Positions 25,204-34,371 of a stretch of DNA of 64,000 bases are shown in pieces; the stretch's first letter is position 1; each line of letters starts with the position of its first letter. The position numbers and the translations under genes were made by a program. The notes under the pieces were generated by a model. It did no database searches and was not told the DNA's origin. It saw only the letters and a program-made list of their open reading frames with translations. Source of the stretch: Lysobacter gummosus (GTDB taxonomy: Bacteria; Pseudomonadota; Gammaproteobacteria; Xanthomonadales; Xanthomonadaceae); assembly GCF_001442805.1 (NCBI RefSeq), contig NZ_CP011131.1, forward strand, positions 744,001-808,000, in the 5' to 3' direction.

Positions 25204-27708
25204 GTGGGCCGGATCATCGGGATGGCGTGGCGGCAATTGCGCCGCGACCTGAAAGCCGGCGACGTGCGCATCCTGCTCGCCTCGCTGGTGTTGGCGGTGC
25301 TGGCGGTGACCGCGGTCGGTTTCGTCACCGATCGCGCCGAGCGTGCGCTGGCGATCGAAGCCAACCGTCTGCTCGGCGGCGACGCGGTGATCCGCGCCGA
25401 TCAGCCGATCCAGGGCAAGTTGCGCGAAGCCGCTTCGGTGGCGCAGCTGCGCCGCGCCGAAGCCACCGAATTGCAGACCATGATCCGGGTCGGCGAGCGC
25501 CTGCAACTGGGCGATCTGCGCGCGCTGGGGCGGGGCTTTCCGCTGCGCGGCAGCTTCCGCATCGCCGATCGCGCCGGCGGCGCCGAACGCGATGCGACCG
25601 GCGTGCCCGCGCCGGGCACGGTGTGGATGAGTCAGGCCGGGGCCGACACGCTCGGGGCGAAGATCGGGCAGGACATCGCCATCGGCGATTCGCGCCTGCG
25701 TCTGGCCGCGCTGGTCACGCAGGAACCCGACGCGTCGCTGGACTACTTCAACATCGCGCCGAAGGTGTTTCTCAGCCTCGCCGATCTGCCCGCGACCGGA
25801 TTGATCCAGCCCGGCAGCCGCATCCGTTATCGAATGGTCGTCGCCGGCGCGCCCAACGCGGTCGAACGCTTCGTCGCCGCGGCCAAGCCCGCGCTCGGCC
25901 GCGGCCAGCGTCTTGAGACCATTTCCGATGCGCGCCCGGAAGTGCGCTCGGCGCTCGATCGCGCCGGGCGTTTCCTCGGCCTGGCCGCGCTGGTGTCGGT
26001 GGTGCTGGCCGCGGTCGCGGTGGCGATGGCCGCGCGTCGGCACAGCGAGCGCCATTTGTCCGGCACCGCGGTCATGCGTTGCCTGGGCGCGAGCCAGCGC
26101 ACCTTGGTCGGCATCCACGTCGGCGAGATGGTGTTGCTGGGCTTGATCGCCAGCGCCATCGGCGTCGCGCTCGCCTTCGGCCTGCAATGGGCGATCGGCG
26201 GCTGGCTCGAACAATCCTTGAAGATGTCGATCCCGGCCGCGAGCGCGATGCCGGCGCTGCAGGGCTTCGGCGTCGGTCTGGTGGTGCTGCTCGCGTTCGG
26301 CGCGCCGCCGGTGCTGGCGCTGCGCCGGGTGCCGGCGCTGCGCGTGCTGCGCCGCGACCTGGACCCGACCGAACCCAGCGCATGGCTGGTCGGTGTCGCC
26401 GGCCTGATCGGGCTGGGCGCGTTGCTGTGGTGGAAGGCCGGCTCGGTGGCCTTGGGCGCGTACATGCTCGCCGGCATCGCCGCGACCTTGGCGGTATTGG
26501 CGTTGCTGGCCTGGGGCATGATCGTGCTGGTGCGCCGGTTGCGTTCGCGCCTGCGCGGCAGCCTGCGCTACGGCCTGGCCAATGTCAGCCGCCGCGCCGG
26601 CACCAGCATCGCCCAGGTCTCGGCGTTGGGACTGGGATTGATGGCGCTGTTGCTGCTGACCTTCGTGCGCACCGATCTGCTCGATCGCTGGCAGCTGGCG
26701 TTGGCCAGCGATGCGCCCAACCGTTTCATCATCAACGTGCAGCAGGATCAGCTGGTCGATGTGCGCAAGTTCATCGGCGCGCAAGGGCTGGCCGCGCCGA
26801 CCTTGTTTCCGATGATCCGCGCACGGCTGGTGTCGTACAACGGCAAGCCGGTGACCGGCGACAGCTACGCCGAACGCGGCGATCGCGCCAAGCAACTGGC
26901 CGAGCGCGAGTTCAATCTGTCGGTGGCGCAGACGCTGCGTGCGGACAACAAACTGGTCGACGGCAAGTTCTGGGCGCCGCGCAAGCTCGCTCAGCCGGAG
27001 GTTTCGGTGGAAGAAGGCTTCGCCGAGACGTTGGGCTGGAAGGTCGGCGACACGGTCGGTTTCGATATCGCCGGGCAAGCCTTCAGCGCCAGGATCACCA
27101 GCCTGCGCAAGGTCGATTGGGAGAGCTTCCGCCCGAACTTCTTCGTGATCGCCTCGCCCGGATCGATGGACGGCTACGCCGCCAGCTACATCACCGCGAT
27201 CAGCGTGCCGCCGGCGCAGACCCGCTTCACTTCGCAGCTGGTCGAGCAGTTCCCGAATCTGTCCGTGATCGACGTGGAAGCCGTGCTCAAGCAAGTGCGC
27301 AGCACCGCCGATCAAGTGTCGACCGTGGTCGAGGTGGTGTTCTATTTCTCGCTGATCGCCGGCTTGCTGGTGCTGATGGCGGCGGTGAGCGCGAGCCAGG
27401 ACGAACGCTTGCTTGAAGGCGGGGTGATGCGCGTGCTCGGCGGCAGCCGCAGGCAGTTGCGCCTGGCGCAAGCCTCGGAGTTCGCCGCGATCGGTTTGTT
27501 GTCGGGCTTGACCGCGGCCATCGCCGCTTCCGTGCTGGCCGGCGTGGTCGCGGTGCAGGTGTTCGATCTGCCGTGGGAATTCGATTGGCGCATGGCCGCG
27601 ACCGGCGGCGGCCTGGGCGTGCTGGCGGCGTTGGCGGCCGGCATGTTCGCGACGCGACGGGTGCTGGATGCGCCGCCTTCGGTGACGTTGCGCGAGTTGC
27701 AGGGCTGA
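25204..27708 (+). CDS. FtsX-like ABC permease, YbbP type
   Basis: The 834-residue protein has the YbbP layout: an N-terminal helix, a periplasmic domain, four helices in the middle (about 260-480), a second periplasmic domain and a final FtsX domain (about 715-830). There are ten hydrophobic segments in all. GTG start two bases after the ATPase stop. It would form a complex with that ATPase in the inner membrane. A link to envelope or lipid handling with TesA is suggested by conserved neighbourhood. Confidence 0.92.
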   Translation: MGRIIGMAWRQLRRDLKAGDVRILLASLVLAVLAVTAVGFVTDRAERALAIEANRLLGGDAVIRADQPIQGKLREAASVAQLRRAEATELQTMIRVGERLQLGDLRALGRGFPLRGSFRIADRAGGAERDATGVPAPGTVWMSQAGADTLGAKIGQDIAIGDSRLRLAALVTQEPDASLDYFNIAPKVFLSLADLPATGLIQPGSRIRYRMVVAGAPNAVERFVAAAKPALGRGQRLETISDARPEVRSALDRAGRFLGLAALVSVVLAAVAVAMAARRHSERHLSGTAVMRCLGASQRTLVGIHVGEMVLLGLIASAIGVALAFGLQWAIGGWLEQSLKMSIPAASAMPALQGFGVGLVVLLAFGAPPVLALRRVPALRVLRRDLDPTEPSAWLVGVAGLIGLGALLWWKAGSVALGAYMLAGIAATLAVLALLAWGMIVLVRRLRSRLRGSLRYGLANVSRRAGTSIAQVSALGLGLMALLLLTFVRTDLLDRWQLALASDAPNRFIINVQQDQLVDVRKFIGAQGLAAPTLFPMIRARLVSYNGKPVTGDSYAERGDRAKQLAEREFNLSVAQTLRADNKLVDGKFWAPRKLAQPEVSVEEGFAETLGWKVGDTVGFDIAGQAFSARITSLRKVDWESFRPNFFVIASPGSMDGYAASYITAISVPPAQTRFTSQLVEQFPNLSVIDVEAVLKQVRSTADQVSTVVEVVFYFSLIAGLLVLMAAVSASQDERLLEGGVMRVLGGSRRQLRLAQASEFAAIGLLSGLTAAIAASVLAGVVAVQVFDLPWEFDWRMAATGGGLGVLAALAAGMFATRRVLDAPPSVTLRELQG

Positions 27709-27725
27709 GGCGGCCCTCACCCCAG

Positions 27726-27960
27726 CCCTCTCCCGCAAGCGGGAGAGGGAGTACTTGCGACTCGGAACTTGAAGCCCCTCTCCCGCTTGCGGGAGAGGGA
27801 GTACTTGCGTCTCGGAACTTGGAGCCCCTCTCCGGCTTGCGGGAGAGGGAGTACTTGCGTCTCGGAACTTGGAGCCCCTCTCCGGCTTGCGGGAGAGGGA
27901 GTACTTGCGACTCGGAACTTGGAGCCCCTCTCCCGCTTGCGGGAGAGGGGTTGGGGTGAG
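27726..27960. repeat. Tandem 50-bp repeats built on the CCTCTCCCGC hairpin
   Basis: Four copies of GTACTTGCG[AT]CTCGGAACTT start at 27751, 27801, 27851 and 27901, exactly 50 bases apart. Each unit also holds a CCTCTCC[CG]GCTTGCGGGAGAGG hairpin, with a fifth hairpin closing the array. It is an expansion of the dispersed repeat, not a CRISPR, since the whole 50 bases are repeated. Confidence 0.92.
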
Positions 27961-27969
27961 GGAACGCTC

Positions 27970-28227
27970 TTAAACCTGCAACTGCGGCTGCGCCTGAAAC
28001 CTGCGCGCATAGCCGCGCTCTTCCGCCACGCGCTCGACCTCGGTATCGGCCAGGTCCGCCGCCGCGTACACGACGTACACCATCGCTCCTTCGCGCAGGC
28101 CGACATGATGCAATCGATAACGCTGAGTGCCGCTGCCGGTATCGGGCGGGTAATGCAGCGGCGGCTCGCCGCTGTCGAAGTCGAGTTCGCTGTTGTCGAC
28201 GGTGCCGCCGACGAATAGGGCTCGCAT
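27970..28227 (-). CDS. Hypothetical protein, 85 residues
   Basis: The small soluble protein has the pattern GGTVDNSELDFDSGEPPLHY near the start and ends in a Gln-rich tail. It is acidic in the middle, with no membrane segment. AGGAG-like sequence GGAGCGACAAC precedes the ATG on the minus strand. I do not recognise a family. It lies between the repeat array and the TspO-like gene. Confidence 0.65.
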   Translation of the reverse strand: MRALFVGGTVDNSELDFDSGEPPLHYPPDTGSGTQRYRLHHVGLREGAMVYVVYAAADLADTEVERVAEERGYARRFQAQPQLQV

Positions 28228-28350
28228 CAGTTGTCGCTCCTGATTCAGGGATCGTCTTGCATCGTCCCCATCGCGGCGTTGCGATGCGATGAAGCCGGCG
28301 TTGCGCCAGCGCGAAATCGCAGCGAGATTTGCGATAAGCGCGAGGCGCGC

Positions 28351-29127
28351 TCATTCGCCCGGCGACAGATGCCCGGAAAACACCCGATGACGCGGATGCA
28401 GCCGCAGCCACAAGGTCTGCGCCAGCAACAGCGCCGCGACGGCGAGCGCGGCCCACGCGGCGATGATGGCGCCGCTCAGCGCCGAATCGGCCTGCTTCAC
28501 ATAAACCGCGGCCAAACCCCACAGCGCGGCGAGGGTGTAGCCGGTGCTGCCGCGCATGCGCGCGTTCAGCGCCAGCAGCAACGCCGCCGCCAGCGCCAGC
28601 AATGCCAAACTCCATGCCAGCATGCGATCGGTCGGCAGCAGCCGATAGGCCACGATCACCTGCGCGGTGTTCAGCAGCGCCGCCAGCGACAGCCAGCCGG
28701 CGTGCAGGGATATCGCGAACTTGGCCCAGATCGTCTGTCCGGGCAGGGGCGAGAGGTCGCGGGCCAGCACCACCGCGGCCCAGGCCATGCACGCCAGCGC
28801 CAGCCAGATCGCCGCCAGGGCCAGCCAGAACCACTGCTGCGAGAAGATCGGCATCCACAGCGCGGTCAGGGTGAAACCGGCCGCCACCGCCGGGCGCAGC
28901 CGCAGCAGGGTCTCGTGCTCGCGCCAGCGTCCGCGCAGCTGCCACAGCGCGAAGGCCAGATCGAGCAGGAAAATCAGGCCCCAGATCGAGAACGCGTAAC
29001 CGGCGGGCACCAGCAAAGTGGGGTAGCGATCGGAGATTTCGCCGGTGTCGGGGCCGAAATAGCCCTGCTGCGCGAACCAGGCCACCGCCGGCATCAGCGC
29101 AGCCGCGATCAGGACGGGCAGGCGCAC
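28351..29127 (-). CDS. Membrane protein distantly like TspO/MBR family
   Basis: The 258-residue protein has seven to eight hydrophobic segments and is rich in Trp and Leu. The pattern YPTLLVPAGYAFSIWGLIF in the first loop and second helix resembles TspO/MBR-related proteins. The GTG start at 29127 was chosen because AAGGAGG lies five bases upstream; an ATG at 29154 is in frame but lacks a ribosome site. Function is unknown; TspO proteins bind tetrapyrroles. Confidence 0.75.
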   Translation of the reverse strand: MRLPVLIAAALMPAVAWFAQQGYFGPDTGEISDRYPTLLVPAGYAFSIWGLIFLLDLAFALWQLRGRWREHETLLRLRPAVAAGFTLTALWMPIFSQQWFWLALAAIWLALACMAWAAVVLARDLSPLPGQTIWAKFAISLHAGWLSLAALLNTAQVIVAYRLLPTDRMLAWSLALLALAAALLLALNARMRGSTGYTLAALWGLAAVYVKQADSALSGAIIAAWAALAVAALLLAQTLWLRLHPRHRVFSGHLSPGE

Positions 29128-29211
29128 GGCATCCTCCTTGCGATCCAATGCCACACCCTAGCGCGCAGCCGCGTAAAATCGGCGCGATGATCGAATCCCT
29201 TCGCAATTGCC

Positions 29212-30288
29212 ATGCGCGTTGATCCCTCCGACGACGCGCTCGATACCCTGTTCCAGCCTTTCGCCGACGGCGTACTGAGCTGGCCCGAACACGGCGGCGT
29301 GCTGTTCCTGCGCGCGCGCGACGGCGTCGGCCTGCGCCAGCGGCCGCGTCCGGGCCTGGTCTGCGAGCAGGATTACAAGCCCGCGCTCGATGCCCTGCAT
29401 CGCGGCGGCCTGGATACGATCGAGCTCGAATCGGCCGATCCCGAACAAGCGGCGTCCAAGCGTTATCCGCTGGTGCTGGTGCTGCCGCCGCGCCAGCGCG
29501 ATGAAGCGCGCGCGCTGTTCGCGCAGGCGATCGCGCACACCGCGCCGGGCGGGCGGGTGGTCGCCTGCCTGCGCAACGACGAGGGCGCGCGTTCGGGCGA
29601 GGACGATCTGGCCCGCATCGCCGGCAAGGTCGCCAGCCTGTCCAAGCGCAAATGCCGGGTGTTCTGGACCCCGCCGCTGGACGGCGCGCCGGATCCGCAA
29701 CTGGCGCGGCAATGGGCCGCGCTGGACGCGCCGCGCGAGATCCTCGGCGGCCGTTTCCGCAGCCGTCCGGGCCTGTTCGCCTGGGACCGGGTCGATCCGG
29801 CCTCGGCGCTGCTGGCCGAGCACCTGCCGGCCGATCTGGCCGGTCGCGCCGCCGATCTGGGCGCCGGTTACGGCTATCTGTCGGCGGAACTGCTGGCGCG
29901 CTGCCCGCGCATCACCGCGCTGGATCTGTACGAAGCGCAGGGGCGTGCCGTGCAATTGGCGCGGATCAACATGCAGCGCATCCAGAGCGCGGTGCCGATG
30001 GAATTCTTCTGGCACGACGTCACCGCCGGCCTGTCCAAGCGCTACGACGTGATCGTCAGCAATCCGCCGTTCCACGCCCAGGGCCGCGAGGAGCGTCCCG
30101 ACATCGGCCGCCGCTTCATCGCCGTGGCCGCCGAGGCGCTCAATCCCGGCGGCCGCCTGTGGCTGGTCGCCAATCGCCATCTGCCCTACGAGGTCGTGCT
30201 CGACGAACGCTTCGGCCAGGTGCGCACGGTCGCCCAGCAGGGCGGCTTCAAGGTGGTCGAGGCGATCAAGGCGCGGGGCCGCGCATGA
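29212..30288 (+). CDS. rsmC: 16S rRNA (guanine-N2) methyltransferase, RsmC-like
   Basis: RsmC methylates G1207 of 16S rRNA. The 358-residue protein has the two-domain RsmC layout: a degenerate N-terminal methyltransferase-like half and a C-terminal catalytic half with AADLGAGYGYLSAELL (SAM binding, about 218-233) and the substrate motif NPPFH (about 283-287). Length fits. The stop overlaps the rsuA-like start in an ATGA. The related RlmG is the main alternative assignment. Confidence 0.88.
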   Translation: MRVDPSDDALDTLFQPFADGVLSWPEHGGVLFLRARDGVGLRQRPRPGLVCEQDYKPALDALHRGGLDTIELESADPEQAASKRYPLVLVLPPRQRDEARALFAQAIAHTAPGGRVVACLRNDEGARSGEDDLARIAGKVASLSKRKCRVFWTPPLDGAPDPQLARQWAALDAPREILGGRFRSRPGLFAWDRVDPASALLAEHLPADLAGRAADLGAGYGYLSAELLARCPRITALDLYEAQGRAVQLARINMQRIQSAVPMEFFWHDVTAGLSKRYDVIVSNPPFHAQGREERPDIGRRFIAVAAEALNPGGRLWLVANRHLPYEVVLDERFGQVRTVAQQGGFKVVEAIKARGRA

Positions 30289-30986
30289 AGCTGGTCAAGC
30301 TGATCGCCAACCTGGGTTACGGCAGCCGCAAGGACGTGACCGCGATGTTCCGCCAGGGCCGCATTACCGATGCCGACGGCGAGGTGTTGTACGCCGACGA
30401 CAAAGTCGAGCACGCGGCCATCCGCATCGACGGCGAAGCGATCGATCCGCCGCTGGGCTTGACGATTCTGTTGCACAAGCCGGTCGGCTACACGTGTTCG
30501 ACCAAGGACCCCGGCCGCATCGTCTACGACCTACTGCCGCCGCGTTATCGTCTGCGTTCGCCGCTGCTGTCCACGGTCGGCCGGCTGGATCGCGACACCA
30601 GCGGCATGCTGCTGCTGACCGACGACGGCGGCCTGCTGCACCGGATCGTCTCGCCCAAGGCCAATCTGGCCAAGGTCTACGAGGCCACGCTGGCCTCGGA
30701 TCTGCGCGGCGATGAAGGTGCGATCTTCGCCAGCGGCGAGCTGATGCTGGAAGCGGAGAAGACGCCGCTGGCGCCGGCCGCTCTGGAAGTGCTGGAACCG
30801 CGCCGGGCGCGGCTGATCCTCACCGAGGGCCGTTATCACCAGGTGCGGCGCATGTTCGCCGCGGTCGGCAACCACGTGGACGCGCTGCATCGCGCGCGCA
30901 TCGGCGGTTTGTCGCTGCAGGATCTGCCGAGCGGGCAATGGCGCACGCTCGATTCCACCGACCTTGAGACCTTGTTCCGTGGATGA
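30285..30986 (+). CDS. rsuA: 16S rRNA pseudouridine synthase (RsuA family)
   Basis: The 233-residue protein starts with an S4 RNA-binding domain (residues 1-55) followed by the pseudouridine synthase domain with the catalytic motif GRLDRDTSG (about 101-109) and the C-terminal TEGRYHQVRRMF. RsuA makes pseudouridine 516 in 16S rRNA. It overlaps rsmC upstream and the HAD gene downstream, so two ribosomal RNA modification genes and a phosphatase share one transcript. Confidence 0.92.
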   Translation: MKLVKLIANLGYGSRKDVTAMFRQGRITDADGEVLYADDKVEHAAIRIDGEAIDPPLGLTILLHKPVGYTCSTKDPGRIVYDLLPPRYRLRSPLLSTVGRLDRDTSGMLLLTDDGGLLHRIVSPKANLAKVYEATLASDLRGDEGAIFASGELMLEAEKTPLAPAALEVLEPRRARLILTEGRYHQVRRMFAAVGNHVDALHRARIGGLSLQDLPSGQWRTLDSTDLETLFRG

Positions 30987-31698
30987 GTTCGCCGTGCGTC
31001 CGCTCGATTTCGTCCCCGCCGCGGTGTTGTTCGACATGGACGGGCTGATGCTCGACAGCGAACGGGCGATGCTGGAAACCTGGCGCGAAGCGGCGTTGAC
31101 CGAGTCGATCGACGCCGACGACGGCCTGTGGCTGTCGATGGTCGGCATGCACGATCGCGCCAGCTTCGCGATGCTGGCCGGGCATCTGGGCGAAGACGCG
31201 GCGACACGGCTGCGCGATACCAGTTATCGCCTGTACGACGAGCGCGTGGTCGCCGGCTTGCCGCGCAAGAACGGTTTGCTGGAATTGCTGGATCTGCTGG
31301 AAGCCCGCGGCATCGCCAAGGCGGTGGCGACCTCGACCCGGCGCGAGCGCGCGCTGAGCAAGCTCGCCGCCAGCGGGCTGATCGATCGCTTCGGCGTGAT
31401 CGTGACCGGCAGCGATGTCGAACATCCCAAGCCGGCGCCGGACATCTATCTGCTGGCCGCGCGCGAGCTTGGCGTGGACCCGCGCCGGTGCGTGGTGCTG
31501 GAAGACTCCGAACCCGGCGTGCGCGCGGCGCTCGCGGCCGGGGCGACGCCGATCCAGGTGCCGGATCTGGTCGCGCCCGGAGAGGAGTTGCGCGGCTTCG
31601 GCCATCGCATCGTCGCCTCGCTGGGGCGGGCGCATGAATTGCTCGATGCGGTGCTGCGGGGTGGGGATGGGCGGGTTGCGGGTGGGGTTCGCGGTTAA
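30979..31698 (+). CDS. HAD family phosphatase (beta-phosphoglucomutase-like)
   Basis: The 239-residue protein has HAD motif I DMDGLMLDSE, motif II Thr/Ser in ATSTRR, motif III Lys in HPKPAPD and motif IV EDSEPGV, with an inserted helical cap between I and II. This is the subgroup containing beta-phosphoglucomutases and sugar phosphatases. GTG at 30979 overlaps the rsuA stop by eight bases; a TTG at 30964 is less likely. The substrate is unknown. Confidence 0.9.
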   Translation: MDEFAVRPLDFVPAAVLFDMDGLMLDSERAMLETWREAALTESIDADDGLWLSMVGMHDRASFAMLAGHLGEDAATRLRDTSYRLYDERVVAGLPRKNGLLELLDLLEARGIAKAVATSTRRERALSKLAASGLIDRFGVIVTGSDVEHPKPAPDIYLLAARELGVDPRRCVVLEDSEPGVRAALAAGATPIQVPDLVAPGEELRGFGHRIVASLGRAHELLDAVLRGGDGRVAGGVRG

Positions 31699-31699
31699 G

Positions 31700-31852
31700 A
31701 GCAAATCCCCCCTGGCCCCCCTTTTTCAAAGGGGGGAAGCGTTCTTGGGGAGGCGAAGGGGCGGATGGGCGCGCGACTTCGTTGCGAGCAATCTTTTGCT
31801 GTTCCCCCCTTTGAAAAAGGGGGGCAGGGGGGATTCGCTTTTGCTTCTAAGC
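31700..31852. repeat. Inverted pair of CCCCCTTTTTCAAAGGGGGG repeats
   Basis: GCAAATCCCCCCTGGCCCCC at 31701 is mirrored by GGGGGCAGGGGGGATTCGC ending near 31838, each with an internal CCCCCTTT...AAAGGGGG hairpin. It is the same element as the 180-bp tandem units at 23057. Confidence 0.85.
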
Positions 31853-31869
31853 GATAAACCCAAATTCCC

Positions 31870-32415
31870 CTAACCCATCAACCGCCGCCACCCCTCAAAC
31901 CCCAACTTGTCCAACGTCTCCAGATTCCGCTCCACGATCACCTCCGGATCCGGAAACGCCGCCACCGCGCGCTCGACGCTGAGCTCGCGCAGCAGATGCA
32001 AGGTCGGGTAGGGCGAACGGTTGGTGCAATTGCCGACATCGTCGAAATCGGTGCCGGCGAACTGATAGTCGGGATGGAAACTGGCGACCTGAATCTCGCC
32101 CTCCAGGTCCAGCGCCGCGACCGCGCCGTCGGCGAGGTCGAGGAAATCGTTGAAGTCCAGAAAGTCGGTCAACACCTTCGGATGGATCAACAAGGTCGTG
32201 TCGATCTTCTCCGGATCGCTCTGCTCCAGCAGCACCAGTTCCGAGGCCAGCTCTTCGAGCAAATCCTCGGGCGTGAGCGCCTGGCTCAGCACGAAGCGCA
32301 CCTGGCCCTTGGCCAGCACCGCCTTGGCGAACGGACACAGGTTCAGGCCGATCACCGCGCGCTCCAGCCAGCGGCGGGTCGTTTCGATCGGGTCGGCGGC
32401 GGGGGCCTGGCTCAT
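31870..32415 (-). CDS. DUF1415 family protein
   Basis: The 181-residue protein matches the DUF1415 family by its opening TRRWLERAVIGLNLCPFAKA and the central HPDYQFAGTDFDDVGNCTNR. The family is widespread in proteobacteria and its function is unknown. It lies seven bases downstream of yajQ on the same strand, so they are probably co-transcribed. Confidence 0.92.
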   Translation of the reverse strand: MSQAPAADPIETTRRWLERAVIGLNLCPFAKAVLAKGQVRFVLSQALTPEDLLEELASELVLLEQSDPEKIDTTLLIHPKVLTDFLDFNDFLDLADGAVAALDLEGEIQVASFHPDYQFAGTDFDDVGNCTNRSPYPTLHLLRELSVERAVAAFPDPEVIVERNLETLDKLGFEGWRRLMG

Positions 32416-32422
32416 GGCGAAC

Positions 32423-32905
32423 TCAGTCGCGGAAGTTGTCGTACTGCAGCGGCCGCTCGAAGGTGCTGGACTTCAGCAGCGCGATCGCGGTCTGCAGGTC
32501 GTCGCGCTTCTTGCCGGTGATGCGCAGCTTGTCGCCGTTGATCTGGGTCTCGACCTTGAGCTTGGCGTCCTTGATCGCCGCGGCGATCTTCTTCGCCAGC
32601 TTCTGCTCGATGCCCTGCTGCACGGTGACTTTCTGCCGCGCGCCGGCCAGATTGCTCTCGACCTCGCCGAATTCCAGGCAGCGCGCATCGATCTGCCGCG
32701 CCGCCAGGCGCTGGCGCAGGATCAAGGTCATCTGTTCGAGCTGGAACTCGCTCGGAGCCGATTGGGTGATGTGCTTGTCGTCGAGCACGAACTTGGCGTC
32801 CACGCCTTTGAAATCGAAGCGGGTGGACAGTTCGCGATTGGCCTGATCGACCGCGTTGGTCAATTCGTGGGTGTCCACTTCGGACACGACGTCGAAAGAA
32901 GGCAT
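32423..32905 (-). CDS. yajQ: YajQ family protein (cyclic di-GMP / nucleotide binding)
   Basis: The 160-residue protein has the standard YajQ sequence: MPSFDVVSEVDTHELTNAVD at the N-terminus, FDFKGVDAKFVLDD and the C-terminal RPLQYDNFRD. YajQ proteins have two ferredoxin-like domains and bind RNA or cyclic di-GMP; in Xanthomonas campestris a YajQ protein is a cyclic di-GMP effector. It is first in a two-gene operon with the DUF1415 gene. Confidence 0.96.
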   Translation of the reverse strand: MPSFDVVSEVDTHELTNAVDQANRELSTRFDFKGVDAKFVLDDKHITQSAPSEFQLEQMTLILRQRLAARQIDARCLEFGEVESNLAGARQKVTVQQGIEQKLAKKIAAAIKDAKLKVETQINGDKLRITGKKRDDLQTAIALLKSSTFERPLQYDNFRD

Positions 32906-33157
32906 GGCGCACTCGCAGGTAATGAAGGGAAACGCCGCAAAGGGTAACGCAAGCGCGGCGGCGATACGCAGCGTTGCAGCCGCGATGCGGTCAACTATCG
33001 GCCGGTTTGACGCCGCCGGCGCATCGCCGGCCTAGAATGGCCGGGCACCGTTTCGGCTTCGGCGCCGGCGCATCCGCCGCCCGCCCGGTCCCCGCAGTCC
33101 CCGCGACCGCACCGACCCCTCGCCGCCGCGCCCGTCTCCACTTCACCTGGAACCGCC

Positions 33158-34213
33158 ATGCACAAGACCGCTGCCTACGCCGCGCAGAACGCGCTTTCGC
33201 CCCTGGCCCCGTTTTCGATCGACCGCCGCGAGCCCGGCCCGGACGAGGTGCTGATCGACATCCTCTATTGCGGCGTTTGCCACTCGGACATCCACCAGGC
33301 CCGCGACGAATGGGGCGGGTCGGTGTTCCCGATGGTGCCGGGCCACGAAATCGTCGGCCGGGTCGCCCAGGCCGGCGCCAACGTCACCCGGTTCAAGCCC
33401 GGCGACGCGGTCGGCGTCGGCTGTTTCGTCGATTCGTGCCGGCAATGCCCGCAGTGCAAGGCCGGCGATGAGCAATATTGCGACCAGGGCATGACCGGCA
33501 CCTACAACTCGCGCGAACGCGCCACCGGCGCGCCGACCTACGGCGGCTACTCGACCCGCATCACCGTCGATCAGGCCTATGTGCTGCGCATCCCCGAGTC
33601 GATTCCGCTCGATCGCGCCGCGCCGCTGCTGTGCGCGGGCATCACCACCTATTCGCCGTTGAAGTATTACGGCGTGAAGGCCGGCGACGAGGTCGCGGTG
33701 GTCGGCCTGGGCGGCCTGGGCCATATGGCGGTCAAGCTGGCGGTGGCGATGGGCGCGCACGTGACGGTGCTGAGCACGTCGGAGTCCAAGCGCGCCGACG
33801 CGCTGGCGCTGGGCGCGCACGCCTTCGCCGCGACCCGCGATCCGGCCACGTTCAAGCAACTGGCGCGCAAGTTCGATTTCATCATCGACTCGGTCTCCGG
33901 CGAGCACGACTACAACGCTTACCTGGGCCTGCTCAAGGTCGATGGCACGATGGTGCTGCTGGGCATTCCCGAAACCCCGGCGCCGGTCGCGGCGGGCCTG
34001 TTGATCAGCAAGCGCCGCAAGCTGGTCGGCTCGATGATCGGCGGCATTCGCGAAACCCAGGAAATGCTCGACTTCTGCGCCGAACACGGCGTGGCTTCGG
34101 ATATCGAGCTGATCGACATCGACCAGATCAACCAGGCCTACGAGCGCATGCTCAAGGGCGATGTGCGCTATCGCTTCGTGATCGATATCGCCAGCTTCGA
34201 CAAGGCGGCCTGA
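33158..34213 (+). CDS. NAD(P)-dependent zinc alcohol dehydrogenase (YahK/CAD type)
   Basis: The 351-residue protein has catalytic zinc ligands Cys41 (CGVCHSD) and His63-Glu64 (PGHEIVG), a structural zinc cluster in CRQCPQCKAGDEQYC, and the cofactor motif GLGGLGHMAVKLA. Sequence style matches the cinnamyl alcohol dehydrogenase subgroup, in which YahK reduces a broad range of aldehydes with NADPH. It stands alone. Aldehyde detoxification is the likely role, by family. Confidence 0.93.
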   Translation: MHKTAAYAAQNALSPLAPFSIDRREPGPDEVLIDILYCGVCHSDIHQARDEWGGSVFPMVPGHEIVGRVAQAGANVTRFKPGDAVGVGCFVDSCRQCPQCKAGDEQYCDQGMTGTYNSRERATGAPTYGGYSTRITVDQAYVLRIPESIPLDRAAPLLCAGITTYSPLKYYGVKAGDEVAVVGLGGLGHMAVKLAVAMGAHVTVLSTSESKRADALALGAHAFAATRDPATFKQLARKFDFIIDSVSGEHDYNAYLGLLKVDGTMVLLGIPETPAPVAAGLLISKRRKLVGSMIGGIRETQEMLDFCAEHGVASDIELIDIDQINQAYERMLKGDVRYRFVIDIASFDKAA

Positions 34214-34240
34214 GGCGGCGCGACGGTCGCCGGTTTCGAA

Positions 34241-34311
34241 GCCGCTGTCCCCGTGAAGGCGGGGACGGCGCGGCTTCGTTCCAAGCCATCATCCCCGCGA
34301 AGGCGGGACTC
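34241..34311. repeat. Short hairpin repeats GTCCCCGTGAAGGCGGGGAC
   Basis: GTCCCC-GTGAAGGC-GGGGAC at 34247-34266 is followed by the related ATCCCCGCGAAGGCGGGA at about 34290-34308. These resemble dispersed short repeats. No promoter for the next gene is evident. Confidence 0.55.
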
Positions 34312-34371
34312 CACAGACGTCCGCGCCCGCTCGCCACGCCCCACCGCATCGCAGCCGGGTAAGCTGCGGCC

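Noticed and set aside
25063..27738. Long minus-strand open frame opposite the permease gene
   Set aside because: Composition (runs of Arg, Gln, His, Ala) is typical of an antisense shadow; the plus-strand gene has clear FtsX features.
27726..27960. Possible CRISPR array
   Set aside because: The full 50-base unit is repeated, with no distinct spacers, and the unit contains the same hairpin as the dispersed repeats; no cas gene is present.
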